Origin: Micromonospora sp. MH99
Lineage (GTDB): Bacteria > Actinomycetota > Actinomycetes > Mycobacteriales > Micromonosporaceae
Assembly: GCF_021442385.1 (NCBI RefSeq)
Contig: NZ_MUZA01000010.1
Coordinates: 1 to 64,000, forward strand
DNA length: 64,000 bases
Direction: 5' to 3'
The notes under the pieces: model-generated
What the model was told of the DNA's origin: nothing
The model's input: the letters and a program-made list of their open reading frames with translations, nothing else
The model's database searches: none
Part shown: piece after piece, positions 25,299 through 33,397 of the stretch
How the letters are laid out: each line of letters begins with the position of its first letter
Position numbering within the stretch: the stretch's first letter is position 1
Position numbers and translations under genes: made by a program

Positions 25299-25312
25299 TG
25301 AAGTGCACTTCA
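25299..25312. promoter_or_regulatory. Palindromic operator, probable SoxR binding site
   Basis: TGAAGTGCACTTCA is a perfect 14-bp palindrome, extended by an upstream TTGAAA and downstream ACTC, in the 45-bp gap between soxR and the divergent transketolase gene. TTGAAA (25293-25298) could be a -35 with the long 19-20-base spacer typical of MerR-type promoters. The core differs from the classical CCTCAAG...CTTGAGG half-sites, so the assignment is from position and symmetry. Confidence 0.55.
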
Positions 25313-25329
25313 ACTCACACGCTAGTGGC

Positions 25330-26025
25330 ATGGCAACCACACTCACCACCGACAGCAGTGCCAGGCTCCCCGGCCTGATCCGGCGGTTGACCGGCGACGA
25401 GAAACACGCGCCGAGCGCCCACTCGACAATCGACGTGATCCAGGTCCTCTACGACCGGGTGCTGCGGGTCACCCCTGACACCGTCGACGACCCGGACCGG
25501 GACCGGTTCCTGCTCTCCAAGGGGCACGGGCCGGCCGCGTACTACGCGGCGCTCGCCGCACACGGGTTCATCCCGGAAGCCTGGCTCGACGACCTGGGCG
25601 GGCCGGACAGCCGGCTCGGCCACCACCCGGACCGGGTGCTGGTGCCAGGCGTGGAGATCAGCTCCGGCTCGCTCGGCCACGGGCTGGGGTTGGGCGTCGG
25701 CACCGCCCTCGGCCTGCGCGCGCAGGGCCTGCTCACCCCCCGGGTGTATGTGCTGCTCGGCGACGCCGAACTCGACGAGGGGTCCAACCACGAGGCGATC
25801 GCCTACGCGGGTGCGACCGGTCTGGACAGCCTCACCGCGATCGTGGTGGACAACTCGTCGGCCAGTCACGGCTGGGCGGGTGGCATCGCCGGTCGGTTCA
25901 CCGTCAACGGGTGGACCGCCGACACGGTCGACGGCCGGGACCACACCGCCCTGTACGCGGCCCTGACCGGGCACCGGCCGGGACAGCCGCACCTGGTGGT
26001 CGCCCGCGTCGAGAGCAAGGGATGA
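25330..26025 (+). CDS. Transketolase, N-terminal (TPP-binding) subunit
   Basis: 231 residues from the ATG at 25330. It has the transketolase N-terminal signatures DRFLLSKGHGPAAYYAALAAHG, then GSLGHGLGLGVGTALGLR, and the thiamine-diphosphate motif GDAELDEGSNHEAIAYAG followed by VVDNSSASHGW (GDG-x-NN variant). It lacks the pyrimidine-binding and C-terminal domains, which are encoded by the next gene; its stop overlaps that ATG (ATGA). Together they form a two-polypeptide transketolase transferring two-carbon units. Located divergently from soxR across a palindrome, so it may be redox regulated. Confidence 0.88.
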   Translation: MATTLTTDSSARLPGLIRRLTGDEKHAPSAHSTIDVIQVLYDRVLRVTPDTVDDPDRDRFLLSKGHGPAAYYAALAAHGFIPEAWLDDLGGPDSRLGHHPDRVLVPGVEISSGSLGHGLGLGVGTALGLRAQGLLTPRVYVLLGDAELDEGSNHEAIAYAGATGLDSLTAIVVDNSSASHGWAGGIAGRFTVNGWTADTVDGRDHTALYAALTGHRPGQPHLVVARVESKG

Positions 26026-26924
26026 CAGTCATGCGTACCGCCTTCATCGACACCACCACTGCCCTGCTCGACGAGGACCCTCGCACCGCCCTCGTGCTGG
26101 CCGACATCTCGGTCAGCCAGTTCGCCCCGGCGGGCCGGCGGCACCCGGACCGGGTGCTCAACGTCGGCATCCGGGAGCAACTGATGATCGGCGTGGCCGG
26201 CGGCCTCGCTCTGACCGGGCTGCGCCCGATCGTGCACTCGTACGCGACGTTCCTGGTCGACCGGGCGTACGAGCAGATCAAGTTGGATCTGGGCCACCAG
26301 GGCGTGAGCGCGGTGCTGGTCAGCATCGGCGCCTCGTACGACGCCGCGGAGGAGGGCCGCACGCACCAGTCACCAGGTGACGTGGCGCTGTTCGACTCGC
26401 TCGGCGACGGCTGGACCGTGCGGGTGCCCGGTCACCCGGACGAGGTCGCGCCGCTGCTCCGGGACGCCGCGGCGGGCGACGATCCGGTCTACCTGCGGCT
26501 CACCGAGCAGCGCAACGCCGAGGCGTATCCGGACGCCGACCGACTACGGGTGCTGCGGCGGGGCGGGCCGGACGCACCTCTCGTGGTTGCCGTCGGGCCG
26601 ATGCTCGACACCACGCTCGACGCGACCGAGGGAATGGACGTGACGGTCGCGTACACCCACACCCCCCGGCCCTTCGACACGGCCGGGCTGCGGGCGCTGG
26701 CCGGGACGGACGTGGTGCTGGTCGAGCCGTACCTGGCGGGGACGTCGAGCGCGGTCGTCGGGCACGCCCTGGCGGACGTGCCGCACCGGCTGCTCACGCT
26801 CGGGGTGGGCCGGACCGATCTGCGGCGCTACGGCGATGCCGCCGACCACGCCCGCTGGCACGGCCTGGACGCCGCAGGTCTGCGGCGGACGATCGGCGCG
26901 TTCCTGGGATCAGCGCGCGGATGA
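26022..26924 (+). CDS. Transketolase, C-terminal (pyrimidine-binding) subunit
   Basis: 300 residues. The ATG at 26022 overlaps the upstream stop. The pyrimidine domain starts MRTAFIDTTTALLDEDPRT and carries RVLNVGIREQLMIGVAGG, in which the Glu activates the cofactor. The C-terminal lobe has VVAVGPMLDTTLDA and VVLVEPYLAGTSSAVVGHALAD. This corresponds to the second half of a normal transketolase (about 630 residues in one chain). The combined length here (531) is shorter, as in the split enzymes of archaea and actinobacteria. It overlaps the 3' end of the GT2 gene by 15 bases. Confidence 0.87.
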   Translation: MTVMRTAFIDTTTALLDEDPRTALVLADISVSQFAPAGRRHPDRVLNVGIREQLMIGVAGGLALTGLRPIVHSYATFLVDRAYEQIKLDLGHQGVSAVLVSIGASYDAAEEGRTHQSPGDVALFDSLGDGWTVRVPGHPDEVAPLLRDAAAGDDPVYLRLTEQRNAEAYPDADRLRVLRRGGPDAPLVVAVGPMLDTTLDATEGMDVTVAYTHTPRPFDTAGLRALAGTDVVLVEPYLAGTSSAVVGHALADVPHRLLTLGVGRTDLRRYGDAADHARWHGLDAAGLRRTIGAFLGSARG

Positions 26925-27617
26925 CACGGCGGGACGGCGGCGAGCGCGCTCGCGACCGAGGATCCAGATCGCCTCGACGCCGTCCTTCCAGGTGATCTTC
27001 TTGCCCTCTTCGCGGCCCCGCGCCCGGTAGCTGATCGGCACCTCGTACGGGCGGATCTTGCGGCGCAGCAGCTTGCCGGTCACCTCGGCCTCCATGCCGA
27101 AGCCCCGCGAGCGCACCTCCAGCGACCGGTAGAGCTCCACAGGCATCAGCTTGAAGCAGGTCTCCAGGTCGCCGATGTACGAGTTGAAGAGGACGTTGGC
27201 CGCCATCGTGACGCCCTTGTTGCCCATCACGTACCAGAAGCTGTAGGCGCTGTGGCTGCCGAAGGTGCGGTTGCCGTAGACCACCGTGGCCCGCCCGTCG
27301 AGCACCGGGTCGAGCAGCTTCGGGATGTCCTGCGGGTCGTACTCAAGGTCGGCGTCGAGGATGACCATGAAGTCGCCCTCCGCGCTGTCCACCGCCGTCT
27401 TGATGGCCGCGCCCTTGCCCGCGTTGCGCGGGTGGGTGATGACCCGCAGGCGGGCGTCGTCGACGCGACCGAGGACCTCGCCGGTGCCGTCCCGGCTGCC
27501 GTCGTCGACAACGACCAACTCGATCTCGCAGGGGTAGTCAACCGCCAACGCCTGCTTGAGGGCGTCTGCGATGCGTTCTTCCTCGTTGTAGACAGGCATG
27601 AGGATCGAGAGCTTCAC
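26910..27617 (-). CDS. GT2 glycosyltransferase, polyprenyl-phosphate sugar synthase-like
   Basis: 235 residues from the GTG at 27617, chosen because GGAG sits six to nine bases upstream; a GTG at 27629 would add four residues. The N-terminus SILMPVYNEEERI, the VVVDDGSRDGT motif, NAGKGAAIKTAVD and DADLEYDP (DxD) are the nucleotide-sugar site of family 2 inverting transferases of the dolichyl-phosphate mannose/glucose synthase type. No C-terminal membrane helices are present. It would load a sugar onto polyprenyl phosphate, making the donor for GT-C enzymes such as the divergent neighbour gene and the one at 19784. Confidence 0.88.
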   Translation of the reverse strand: MKLSILMPVYNEEERIADALKQALAVDYPCEIELVVVDDGSRDGTGEVLGRVDDARLRVITHPRNAGKGAAIKTAVDSAEGDFMVILDADLEYDPQDIPKLLDPVLDGRATVVYGNRTFGSHSAYSFWYVMGNKGVTMAANVLFNSYIGDLETCFKLMPVELYRSLEVRSRGFGMEAEVTGKLLRRKIRPYEVPISYRARGREEGKKITWKDGVEAIWILGRERARRRPAVSSAR

Positions 27618-27740
27618 GGGAATCTCCACGGGGGCGACGACACGTCGGGCATAGCCTAGCCCGACTGGTCAGGCCGACGGTTGCCGCCACCGTCGGACAA
27701 CCGGCGCGACGATTCAGCCAGATGGTGTTTACTTCCGGCC

Positions 27741-29806
27741 ATGTCGGCTGCCGGCTCCCTGCTCGCGGTGCTCCCCGCCGCCTCGTTGCTCCTGCTCACG
27801 GTCGCGACGAAGCCCCGCGGGGCCGACGCGGTGGGGCCGTCACGACTCGCCGCGGTGCGCGCGGCAGTGGTCGCCGGGGCGTACGGGGTGCTCGTCGTCG
27901 AGGTGCTCGGCGCGCTGCACGCGCTGACCCGGCCGGCGTTCGTCGCCGCCTGGCTGCTCTTCCTGCTCGCCACCGCGACGGCGGTGGGCCTGCGCTGGCA
28001 CCGGGACACTCCGCCCGCCGAGATGCCGGCCGCGACGGCCCGGCGAGTCGGGGCGAGCGACTGCTCGGCGGTGGCATCGGCGGACTGGTGCTGCTGGAGT
28101 TGCTTGTCGCGCTGCTGGCCGAGCCGAACAACTTCGACTCGCAGACCTACCACCTGCCCAAGGTCGAGCACTGGGTGGCCCAGGGTGACCTGGACTTCTG
28201 GCCCACCGCCATCCACCGGCAGGTGACCATCCCACCCGGCGCGGAGTACCTGCTCCTGCACCTGCGCCTGCTCACCGGCTCCGACGCGCTGCACAACCTG
28301 GTGCAGTGGGCCGCCGGGGTGCTCTGCCTGCTGGTGGTAGCGCGGATCACCGCGCAGCTCGGCGGCGGCCGGCGGGCTCAGTTGATCACCGCATTCGTGC
28401 TGGCCACCACGCCGATGGTGGTGCTACAGGCGACCAGCACGCAGACCGACCTGGTCTGCGCGGCGTGGGTGGCGTGCGCGGCGACCCTCGCCCTGGACGG
28501 GCTGCGTCGGCGGACCGGTTGGGGGACGCTGCTCGGCCTGGGCGCGGCCACCGGGTTGACGGCGGTGACCAAGACCAGTGGCCTGCTCGCGGTGGGCCCG
28601 CTGCTGGTGCTGTGGGGCCTGGCCCAGCTCCGGCTGGCCCTGGCCGACCGGGCACCGGCCGCCGGTCGCGCACCGGCCGCCGGTCGCGCGCCGGCCGCCG
28701 GTCGCGTTCGGTCAGTCGGTTCGGTGGTTCGCGTCGTCGGTGGCTCAGCGCTGATCCTGGTGGTGGCGGCGCTGGTGGTCGGCCCGTTCCTGACCCGGGT
28801 GACCGCCGAGTTCGGGAATCCGCTGGGCCCCCCGCGGCTGCGGGAGTCGATCCCGATGGAACGGCACGATCCGGCGTCGATCCTGGTCAACGCCCTGCGG
28901 ATCGGGCACACGGCGTTCGACACGCCGTTGGCGCCGCTGCGCAGCGCCAGCGCGGACGCGATCATCGAGGGCGCGGACGTGCTGGGTGTCGACCCCCAGG
29001 ACCGGGCGATCACCTTCGGTCGGGAGGTCTTTCCGGTGCCCGCCTGGTACCCGGACGAGGACCGGGTGGCGTTCCCGATCGCCGGGGCGCTCGCGGTGCT
29101 CGGCACACTTGTCGCGCTCGTCCGCCCGCGTCGGCTCGACCTCGGGCCGGTGGGGCCGCTGCGCTCGTACGCCGTGGTGGTGCTGACCACCGTGCTGCTG
29201 CACACGTCGATGCTCAAGTGGCAGCCGTGGGGCAACCGACTGCTGCTCTACGCCCTGGTCCTCGCCGTGCCGCTCGCCGGCCTGTGGCTGGACGCGCTCC
29301 TGCGCCGCCACACGAACCCGGAGCCCTCAGTGCCGGCACGGCGGCAGGCCGTGGCCACCGTGGCGACCGTCGCCGTGTTGGCCACCTCGGCGCTGGCCGG
29401 GGTGCTGGCGCTGTCGTACGGCTTCCCGCGCCGGCTCGTCGGCTCCGGCTCGGTCTTCACCACCTCGGACTGGGACACCCGGTTCCTGCGCCGGCCACAG
29501 TGGGCCGACGAGTTCCAATGGGCCGCGACAGCGGTCCGCGACAGCGGCGCGCGGCGGATCGGGCTGGTGGAGCAGAACGACAACTGGGAGTACCCGTGGT
29601 GGCTGCTGCTGCGCCAGCCGGACGGTGGCTCGCCGGACCTGGTGTCGTTGCAGTCGGTTCTGCCCGAGCGGCCGCCGGCCGACCCGGCCTCGATGGACGC
29701 GATCGTCTGCACCGGCAGTCAGCCGGCCTGCGCCAAGCTGGTCCCGGCCGGCTGGCGGTTGGAGTTCCGCGGCTACGTGGGCTACGCCCTGCCGCCCGGC
29801 CGCTGA
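27741..29806 (+). pseudogene. GT-C (ArnT/PMT-like) membrane glycosyltransferase, interrupted by an apparent frameshift
   Basis: Two reading frames join into one membrane protein. Codons from the ATG at 27741 give an N-terminal membrane region (SLLAVLPAASLLLLTVATKP to WLLFLLATATAVGLRWHRD). From about 28050 the frame with matching hydrophobic and domain character is shifted by one base and runs to 29806. That second frame includes FDSQTYHLPKVEHW, a catalytic-loop-like acidic/aromatic segment, and many membrane helices. Adding one G to the run at 28050-28053 gives VGGERLLGGGIGGLVLLEL with no break. It is either a true -1 mutation or a homopolymer sequencing error. Restored length is about 689 residues. 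It probably used polyprenyl-phosphate sugars made by the divergent GT2 enzyme. Confidence 0.65.
28652..28705 (+). repeat. Three tandem 18-bp repeats
   Basis: Units at 28652-28669, 28670-28687 and 28688-28705 (GCACCGGCCGCCGGTCGC, one substitution in the third) encode APAAGR three times in a loop between membrane segments of the frameshifted GT-C protein. In-frame copy number could vary between strains. Confidence 0.8.
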
Positions 29807-29836
29807 TCGCCTGCCGCTCGGGCGCAGCCGCGCAGG

Positions 29837-29870
29837 GACGGGCCCCCGGGCGTACACCCGGGGGCCCGTC
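29837..29870. terminator. Bidirectional hairpin terminator
   Basis: GACGGGCCCCCGGG (29837-29850) pairs with CCCGGGGGCCCGTC (29857-29870) over a six-base loop, a perfect 14-bp stem. It lies between the convergent GT-C gene and the lipoprotein gene. Confidence 0.75.
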
Positions 29871-29872
29871 GC

Positions 29873-30472
29873 TCACTTGTCGCGCGGGATGAGGATGAGC
29901 CGGGCGACGCCCTTGTCGCCGTCCTTGGCACCGGCGACGCCGAGCTTCGCGCCGACCTTGACCTCGCTCGGCTGCACCGTCGCGCGTCGCTCGACGACCC
30001 GCAGGTCGTCGCCGAAGGTCCAGGTCATCGTGAACCCGTCGGTGGACTTGACGGTCATCGAGTCGCCGGCGATGGCGGTCACCTCGCCGCGCTGCACGGC
30101 CACGGTCTGCGTACCGTTGTCCTTGGTCTGCACCACCGCCTCGCCGTGCAGGGTGTTCTTGCGCAACTGCACGCGGGCCTGGTGACGCTTGCGCCACTCC
30201 TCGCCGCGCTTCTGCCGGTCCTTGTCGCGAGCCGTCGGGGAGGCACCCGGCGTCGGAGTGGCCGGGGCGGCGACGGTCTGCACGTCCAGGTCGGTGGCGT
30301 CGAAGCCCATCGCGGTCAGCGCCTGGCCCTCCACACCCATCGCGGCGGCGACCTCGACCGCGGCGTCCCGCGCGGGCTGGCTGGCCACCTCGGCCGCGCC
30401 GCAGCCGCTGACCCCGAGCGCGACCGCCGCGAGCAGTGCCGTGGTGCCGGTGACGAATCCCCAACGTGGCAT
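29873..30472 (-). CDS. Hypothetical lipoprotein
   Basis: 199 residues. Signal peptide with hydrophobic core LLAAVALGV and lipobox VSGC (Cys at about 24), so probably attached to the outer face of the membrane. The mature part has an Ala/Val-rich region, a Thr/Pro linker (AAPATPTPGASPTAR), a strongly basic helix (DKDRQKRGEEWRKRHQARVQLRKN), and a C-terminal beta-rich domain. The latter has a repeated pattern of short strands (TVAVQRGEVTAIAGDSMTVKSTDG). A similar domain occurs in DUF5666-type proteins, but that is only a suggestion. It precedes the sensor kinase gene on the same strand and may be a target or accessory of that two-component system. Confidence 0.65.
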   Translation of the reverse strand: MPRWGFVTGTTALLAAVALGVSGCGAAEVASQPARDAAVEVAAAMGVEGQALTAMGFDATDLDVQTVAAPATPTPGASPTARDKDRQKRGEEWRKRHQARVQLRKNTLHGEAVVQTKDNGTQTVAVQRGEVTAIAGDSMTVKSTDGFTMTWTFGDDLRVVERRATVQPSEVKVGAKLGVAGAKDGDKGVARLILIPRDK

Positions 30473-30528
30473 GACTCTCCCTCTCGTCCGTGGAGCCCTC
30501 AGCCTTCCCCGCGCGGACGAGCGGACCG

Positions 30529-31995
30529 TCAGGCCGATGTTCGGGTCAGGTAAGGATCACCGGGCAGCCGGACCGTGAAGGCGGCGCCACCCTCGGGCGC
30601 GTGGCCCGCGACGATCTCGCCGCCCAGCCGCCGGACCAGCCCGGCGGCGAGTGCCAGGCCCAGCCCGCTGCCCACCTTGCGCACCCCCCGGTAGCGCTCG
30701 TGCAACGCCCCCCGCTCGAACGCCACCGCCAGGTCGTCGTCGGTGAAGCCGGGCCCGCCGTCGCGGACCTCCAGCACACCGCCGGCCGCCGGGTCCGGAC
30801 CGACCGGCCGGACCGCGAGCACCACCGGCGCCCCCGGGGGTACGACCCGCAGCGCGTTCTCCAGCAGCCCGTCCAGCACCTGTCGGATGCGACCCGGATC
30901 GGTGTACGCGGACACCGGCTGACCGGGCGTCTCCACGCGGAACGACACACCCACCGCGGCGCACCGACCCGACCAGGTCGGCTCGGCGTCGGCGGCCAGC
31001 CGGGTCAGGTCGACAGGCACCGGCTCCAGCGGAAAGTCGGCGGCCTCCAGCCGGGCCAACGCCAGCAGGTCGCCGATCAGGCGGTCCAGGTGCTGGGCCT
31101 CGGCCAGCATGGTCCGGCCGGTGTCGGCGGTGCCGTCCGCGTCGATGACACCGTCGGCCAGCGCCTCGGCGTACCCCCGGATCGCGGTCAGCGGGGTCCG
31201 CAGCTCGTGCGAGACGGAGAGCAGGAACTCACGCTGCCGGCCCTCGCTGGTGGTCAGGGCCGCCGCCAACCCGTTCAGCGCCTCGGCCAGGTCGGCGACC
31301 TCGTCCGGCGGTTCGACAGGCACCCGGACGGCGCGGTCTCCGGCCCGCAGTCGGGCGGCGGCGGTGGCCGCGACGCGGATCGGTCGGGCCAGTCGGCGGG
31401 CCAGCAGGAGGCCGGCCACCACGCCGGCGGCCAGCCCGGCCAGCAGCGGCAACCAGAGGCTGAGCAGCACCTGCGCCCACAACCCGTTCGAGGAGGCGCG
31501 GGACAGCACCACCCCGTTGCCGCCGGGCAGCGCCCGGCCCTCCACCAGGGCGCGGTGGCCGTTGACCGGGCGGCGGGCCGACACGTTGCGGCCCTGCCCG
31601 ATCCGCTGCACCACGCGCGGCGGCAGACCCGACCGGTCGACGGTCCCGCGCCGGATCAGGTACGCGTCGATGCCCTGGTCGCGCAGTTGCTGGATGAGCC
31701 GCTCCTCGTCGACGGTGCGACCCCGGTCCAGCCGGGTGCGCAGCACCTCGGCGGCGAGTCGGGCCTGCGCGGCGAGCGCCTGCTGGTCGCGTCGCTCCGC
31801 GCCGCGGATCGCCAGTGGCACCGCGACGATTGCCGTGACGAGCACCGACACCAGTGCCACCGCGCAGGTGACCAGCACCGCGCGGGCGGTGAGTGTGCGG
31901 CCGAGACGGCTGCGCCGGGGTGCGGCCGGCGGGCGGGCACCGACCACCGGCAGTGCCATGGTCGGCGACTCGGCGCGCACGGGCTGCTCAGGCAT
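30529..31995 (-). CDS. Sensor histidine kinase
   Basis: 488 residues. Cytoplasmic N-terminus, one transmembrane helix at about 38-64, a periplasm-side sensor region of about 100 residues, a second membrane helix at about 165-190, then HAMP, dimerisation and ATPase domains. The phospho-accepting histidine is in SVSHELRTPLTAIRGY near residue 264. N, D and G boxes follow (LLENALRVV, VRDGGPGFTDDD, GSGLGLALAAGLV). The start overlaps the response-regulator stop by eight bases, so the pair is coupled. Signal unknown. The lipoprotein gene downstream on the same strand may belong to the operon. Confidence 0.9.
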   Translation of the reverse strand: MPEQPVRAESPTMALPVVGARPPAAPRRSRLGRTLTARAVLVTCAVALVSVLVTAIVAVPLAIRGAERRDQQALAAQARLAAEVLRTRLDRGRTVDEERLIQQLRDQGIDAYLIRRGTVDRSGLPPRVVQRIGQGRNVSARRPVNGHRALVEGRALPGGNGVVLSRASSNGLWAQVLLSLWLPLLAGLAAGVVAGLLLARRLARPIRVAATAAARLRAGDRAVRVPVEPPDEVADLAEALNGLAAALTTSEGRQREFLLSVSHELRTPLTAIRGYAEALADGVIDADGTADTGRTMLAEAQHLDRLIGDLLALARLEAADFPLEPVPVDLTRLAADAEPTWSGRCAAVGVSFRVETPGQPVSAYTDPGRIRQVLDGLLENALRVVPPGAPVVLAVRPVGPDPAAGGVLEVRDGGPGFTDDDLAVAFERGALHERYRGVRKVGSGLGLALAAGLVRRLGGEIVAGHAPEGGAAFTVRLPGDPYLTRTSA

Positions 31996-32680
31996 CGACC
32001 GCGTACCCCACGCCCCGGTGGGTACGGATGACGCTGGCCGGGCCGAGCTTCGCCCGCACCTGCGCGACGTGCACGTCCACCGTGCGGGTCCCGGCGTGCG
32101 CGGCGTAACCCCAGACGCCGGCCAGCAACTCCTCCCGGGTGAAGACCCGGCCCGGCCGGGCCATGAGATGCGCCAGCAGGTCGAACTCGGTGGAGGTGAG
32201 CTGCACCGGTACGCCGCCGGCGGTGACCGTCCGCCGGGCCGGGTCGAGGGTCACCGGGCCGACGATGCGCTGTCGTTCCGCGCCCTCGGGGCCACCGGCG
32301 GTGCGGCGCAGCACCGCGCGGACCCGGGCGACCAGCTCGCGCGGACTGAACGGCTTCGTCACGTAGTCGTCGGCGCCCAGCTCCAGGCCGACGATCCGGT
32401 CCACCTCGTCGTCGCGGGCGGTGAGGAAGATGACGGGCGTCCAGTCACCGGCCTCGCGCAACCGGCGGCAGATCTCGGTGCCGGGGAGACCGGGCAGGGC
32501 GATGTCCAGGACGCAGGCGACCGGCCGCAGCTGGCGGGCGGCGCTCAGGCCGGCCTCACCGTCGCGTTCGAGGTGGACGCCGAACCCGTCGCGGGTGAGG
32601 TAGAGCCGGACCAGGTCGGCGATGGCCGGCTCGTCCTCGACCACGAGGACGAGCCCGCGGTGCGGCGGTTCGACTGTCAC
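31988..32680 (-). CDS. OmpR/PhoB-family response regulator
   Basis: 230 residues. Receiver domain with acidic cluster EDE (16-18), phosphorylation site D59 in CVLDIALPGLPG, and the switch Lys in DDYVTKPF. The C-terminal winged-helix domain (about 135-228) ends TRTVDVHVAQVRAKLGPASVIRTHRGVGYAVDA, the DNA-recognition helix of the OmpR class. It activates or represses its targets as a phosphorylated dimer. GTG start. Partner kinase directly downstream with overlap. No obvious direct-repeat binding site was seen upstream in the 90-base gap to the next gene. Confidence 0.92.
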   Translation of the reverse strand: MTVEPPHRGLVLVVEDEPAIADLVRLYLTRDGFGVHLERDGEAGLSAARQLRPVACVLDIALPGLPGTEICRRLREAGDWTPVIFLTARDDEVDRIVGLELGADDYVTKPFSPRELVARVRAVLRRTAGGPEGAERQRIVGPVTLDPARRTVTAGGVPVQLTSTEFDLLAHLMARPGRVFTREELLAGVWGYAAHAGTRTVDVHVAQVRAKLGPASVIRTHRGVGYAVDA

Positions 32681-32773
32681 CGGCCCATGATTGCCGACCC
32701 GGTCGGTTCGGCGCGATCGGTGCGTGTTCGAGTTCGGTAAAGGAGACGTGAACGGCGACCGGCCCGCCGGGCG

Positions 32774-33286
32774 TCAGCGCGCCACGGCGGGGCGGAACGC
32801 GCTGGGTCGGACGGCGGCCGGCGCGTCACCGATGGTGGCGACGATCCGTTCGCGGGGTGCCCGCAGGCGGGTCCGGAACGCGTGGTTGAGCAGCGCGTCG
32901 AGCTGCCACACCTGCTTCGGGTGGCTGGTGCGGATGAGGAACCGCTCGCGGATCCCGTCGATCGCGGTGGCGGCCAGCTCGACCGACCCCAGCCGGGGGT
33001 CCGGGCTCCAGGTGACGTTGCTCAGCTCGCGCAGCTCGGTGTTGAGGTGCAGGCGCAGCCGGTGCAGGAGCCTCGTCTGCTGGGTCACCACCAGTCGGCG
33101 GTGGGTGAGCAGCAACAGGTAGTCGCCGGTGACCGGACGGTCGGGGCGGCTGCACCGGGTGACCAGGATGGTGGCGTCACCCGAGCCCACGCAGCGGCGG
33201 AAGACCGGCATGTGCCGGCTCACCGTCTGTACGGCCAGGCCGGCCTCGGTGGCGGCCGGGAGGAACGTTCGAGAGAAGACGTCCAT
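32774..33286 (-). CDS. Hypothetical protein with a PH-like domain
   Basis: 170 residues from the ATG at 33286; an in-frame start at 33349 would add 21 residues without a ribosome-binding site. The core has the strand pattern of a bacterial PH-like fold: DYLLLLTHRRLVVTQQTR, then LHLNTELRELSNVTWSPD, LGSVELAATAIDG and RFLIRTSHP, closed by a C-terminal helix QVWQLDALLNHAF. Such domains bind membranes or partner proteins. No signal peptide. A single gene between the two-component system and the phosphotransferase gene. Function not recognised. Confidence 0.55.
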   Translation of the reverse strand: MDVFSRTFLPAATEAGLAVQTVSRHMPVFRRCVGSGDATILVTRCSRPDRPVTGDYLLLLTHRRLVVTQQTRLLHRLRLHLNTELRELSNVTWSPDPRLGSVELAATAIDGIRERFLIRTSHPKQVWQLDALLNHAFRTRLRAPRERIVATIGDAPAAVRPSAFRPAVAR

Positions 33287-33397
33287 GACCTGCCCAACGA
33301 CGTCCCCGCACCGGTGACGTGGGTCACGTCGGAATTTTGGAAGTTCCACGCGGCGCGTCGCACCGCCTGTCCGACTTCCGACCGGGACGGATGTCGG

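Noticed and set aside
28652-28705. A short CRISPR array
   Set aside because: The repeats are contiguous, in-frame and without spacers; no cas genes are present. No CRISPR array was seen anywhere in the window.
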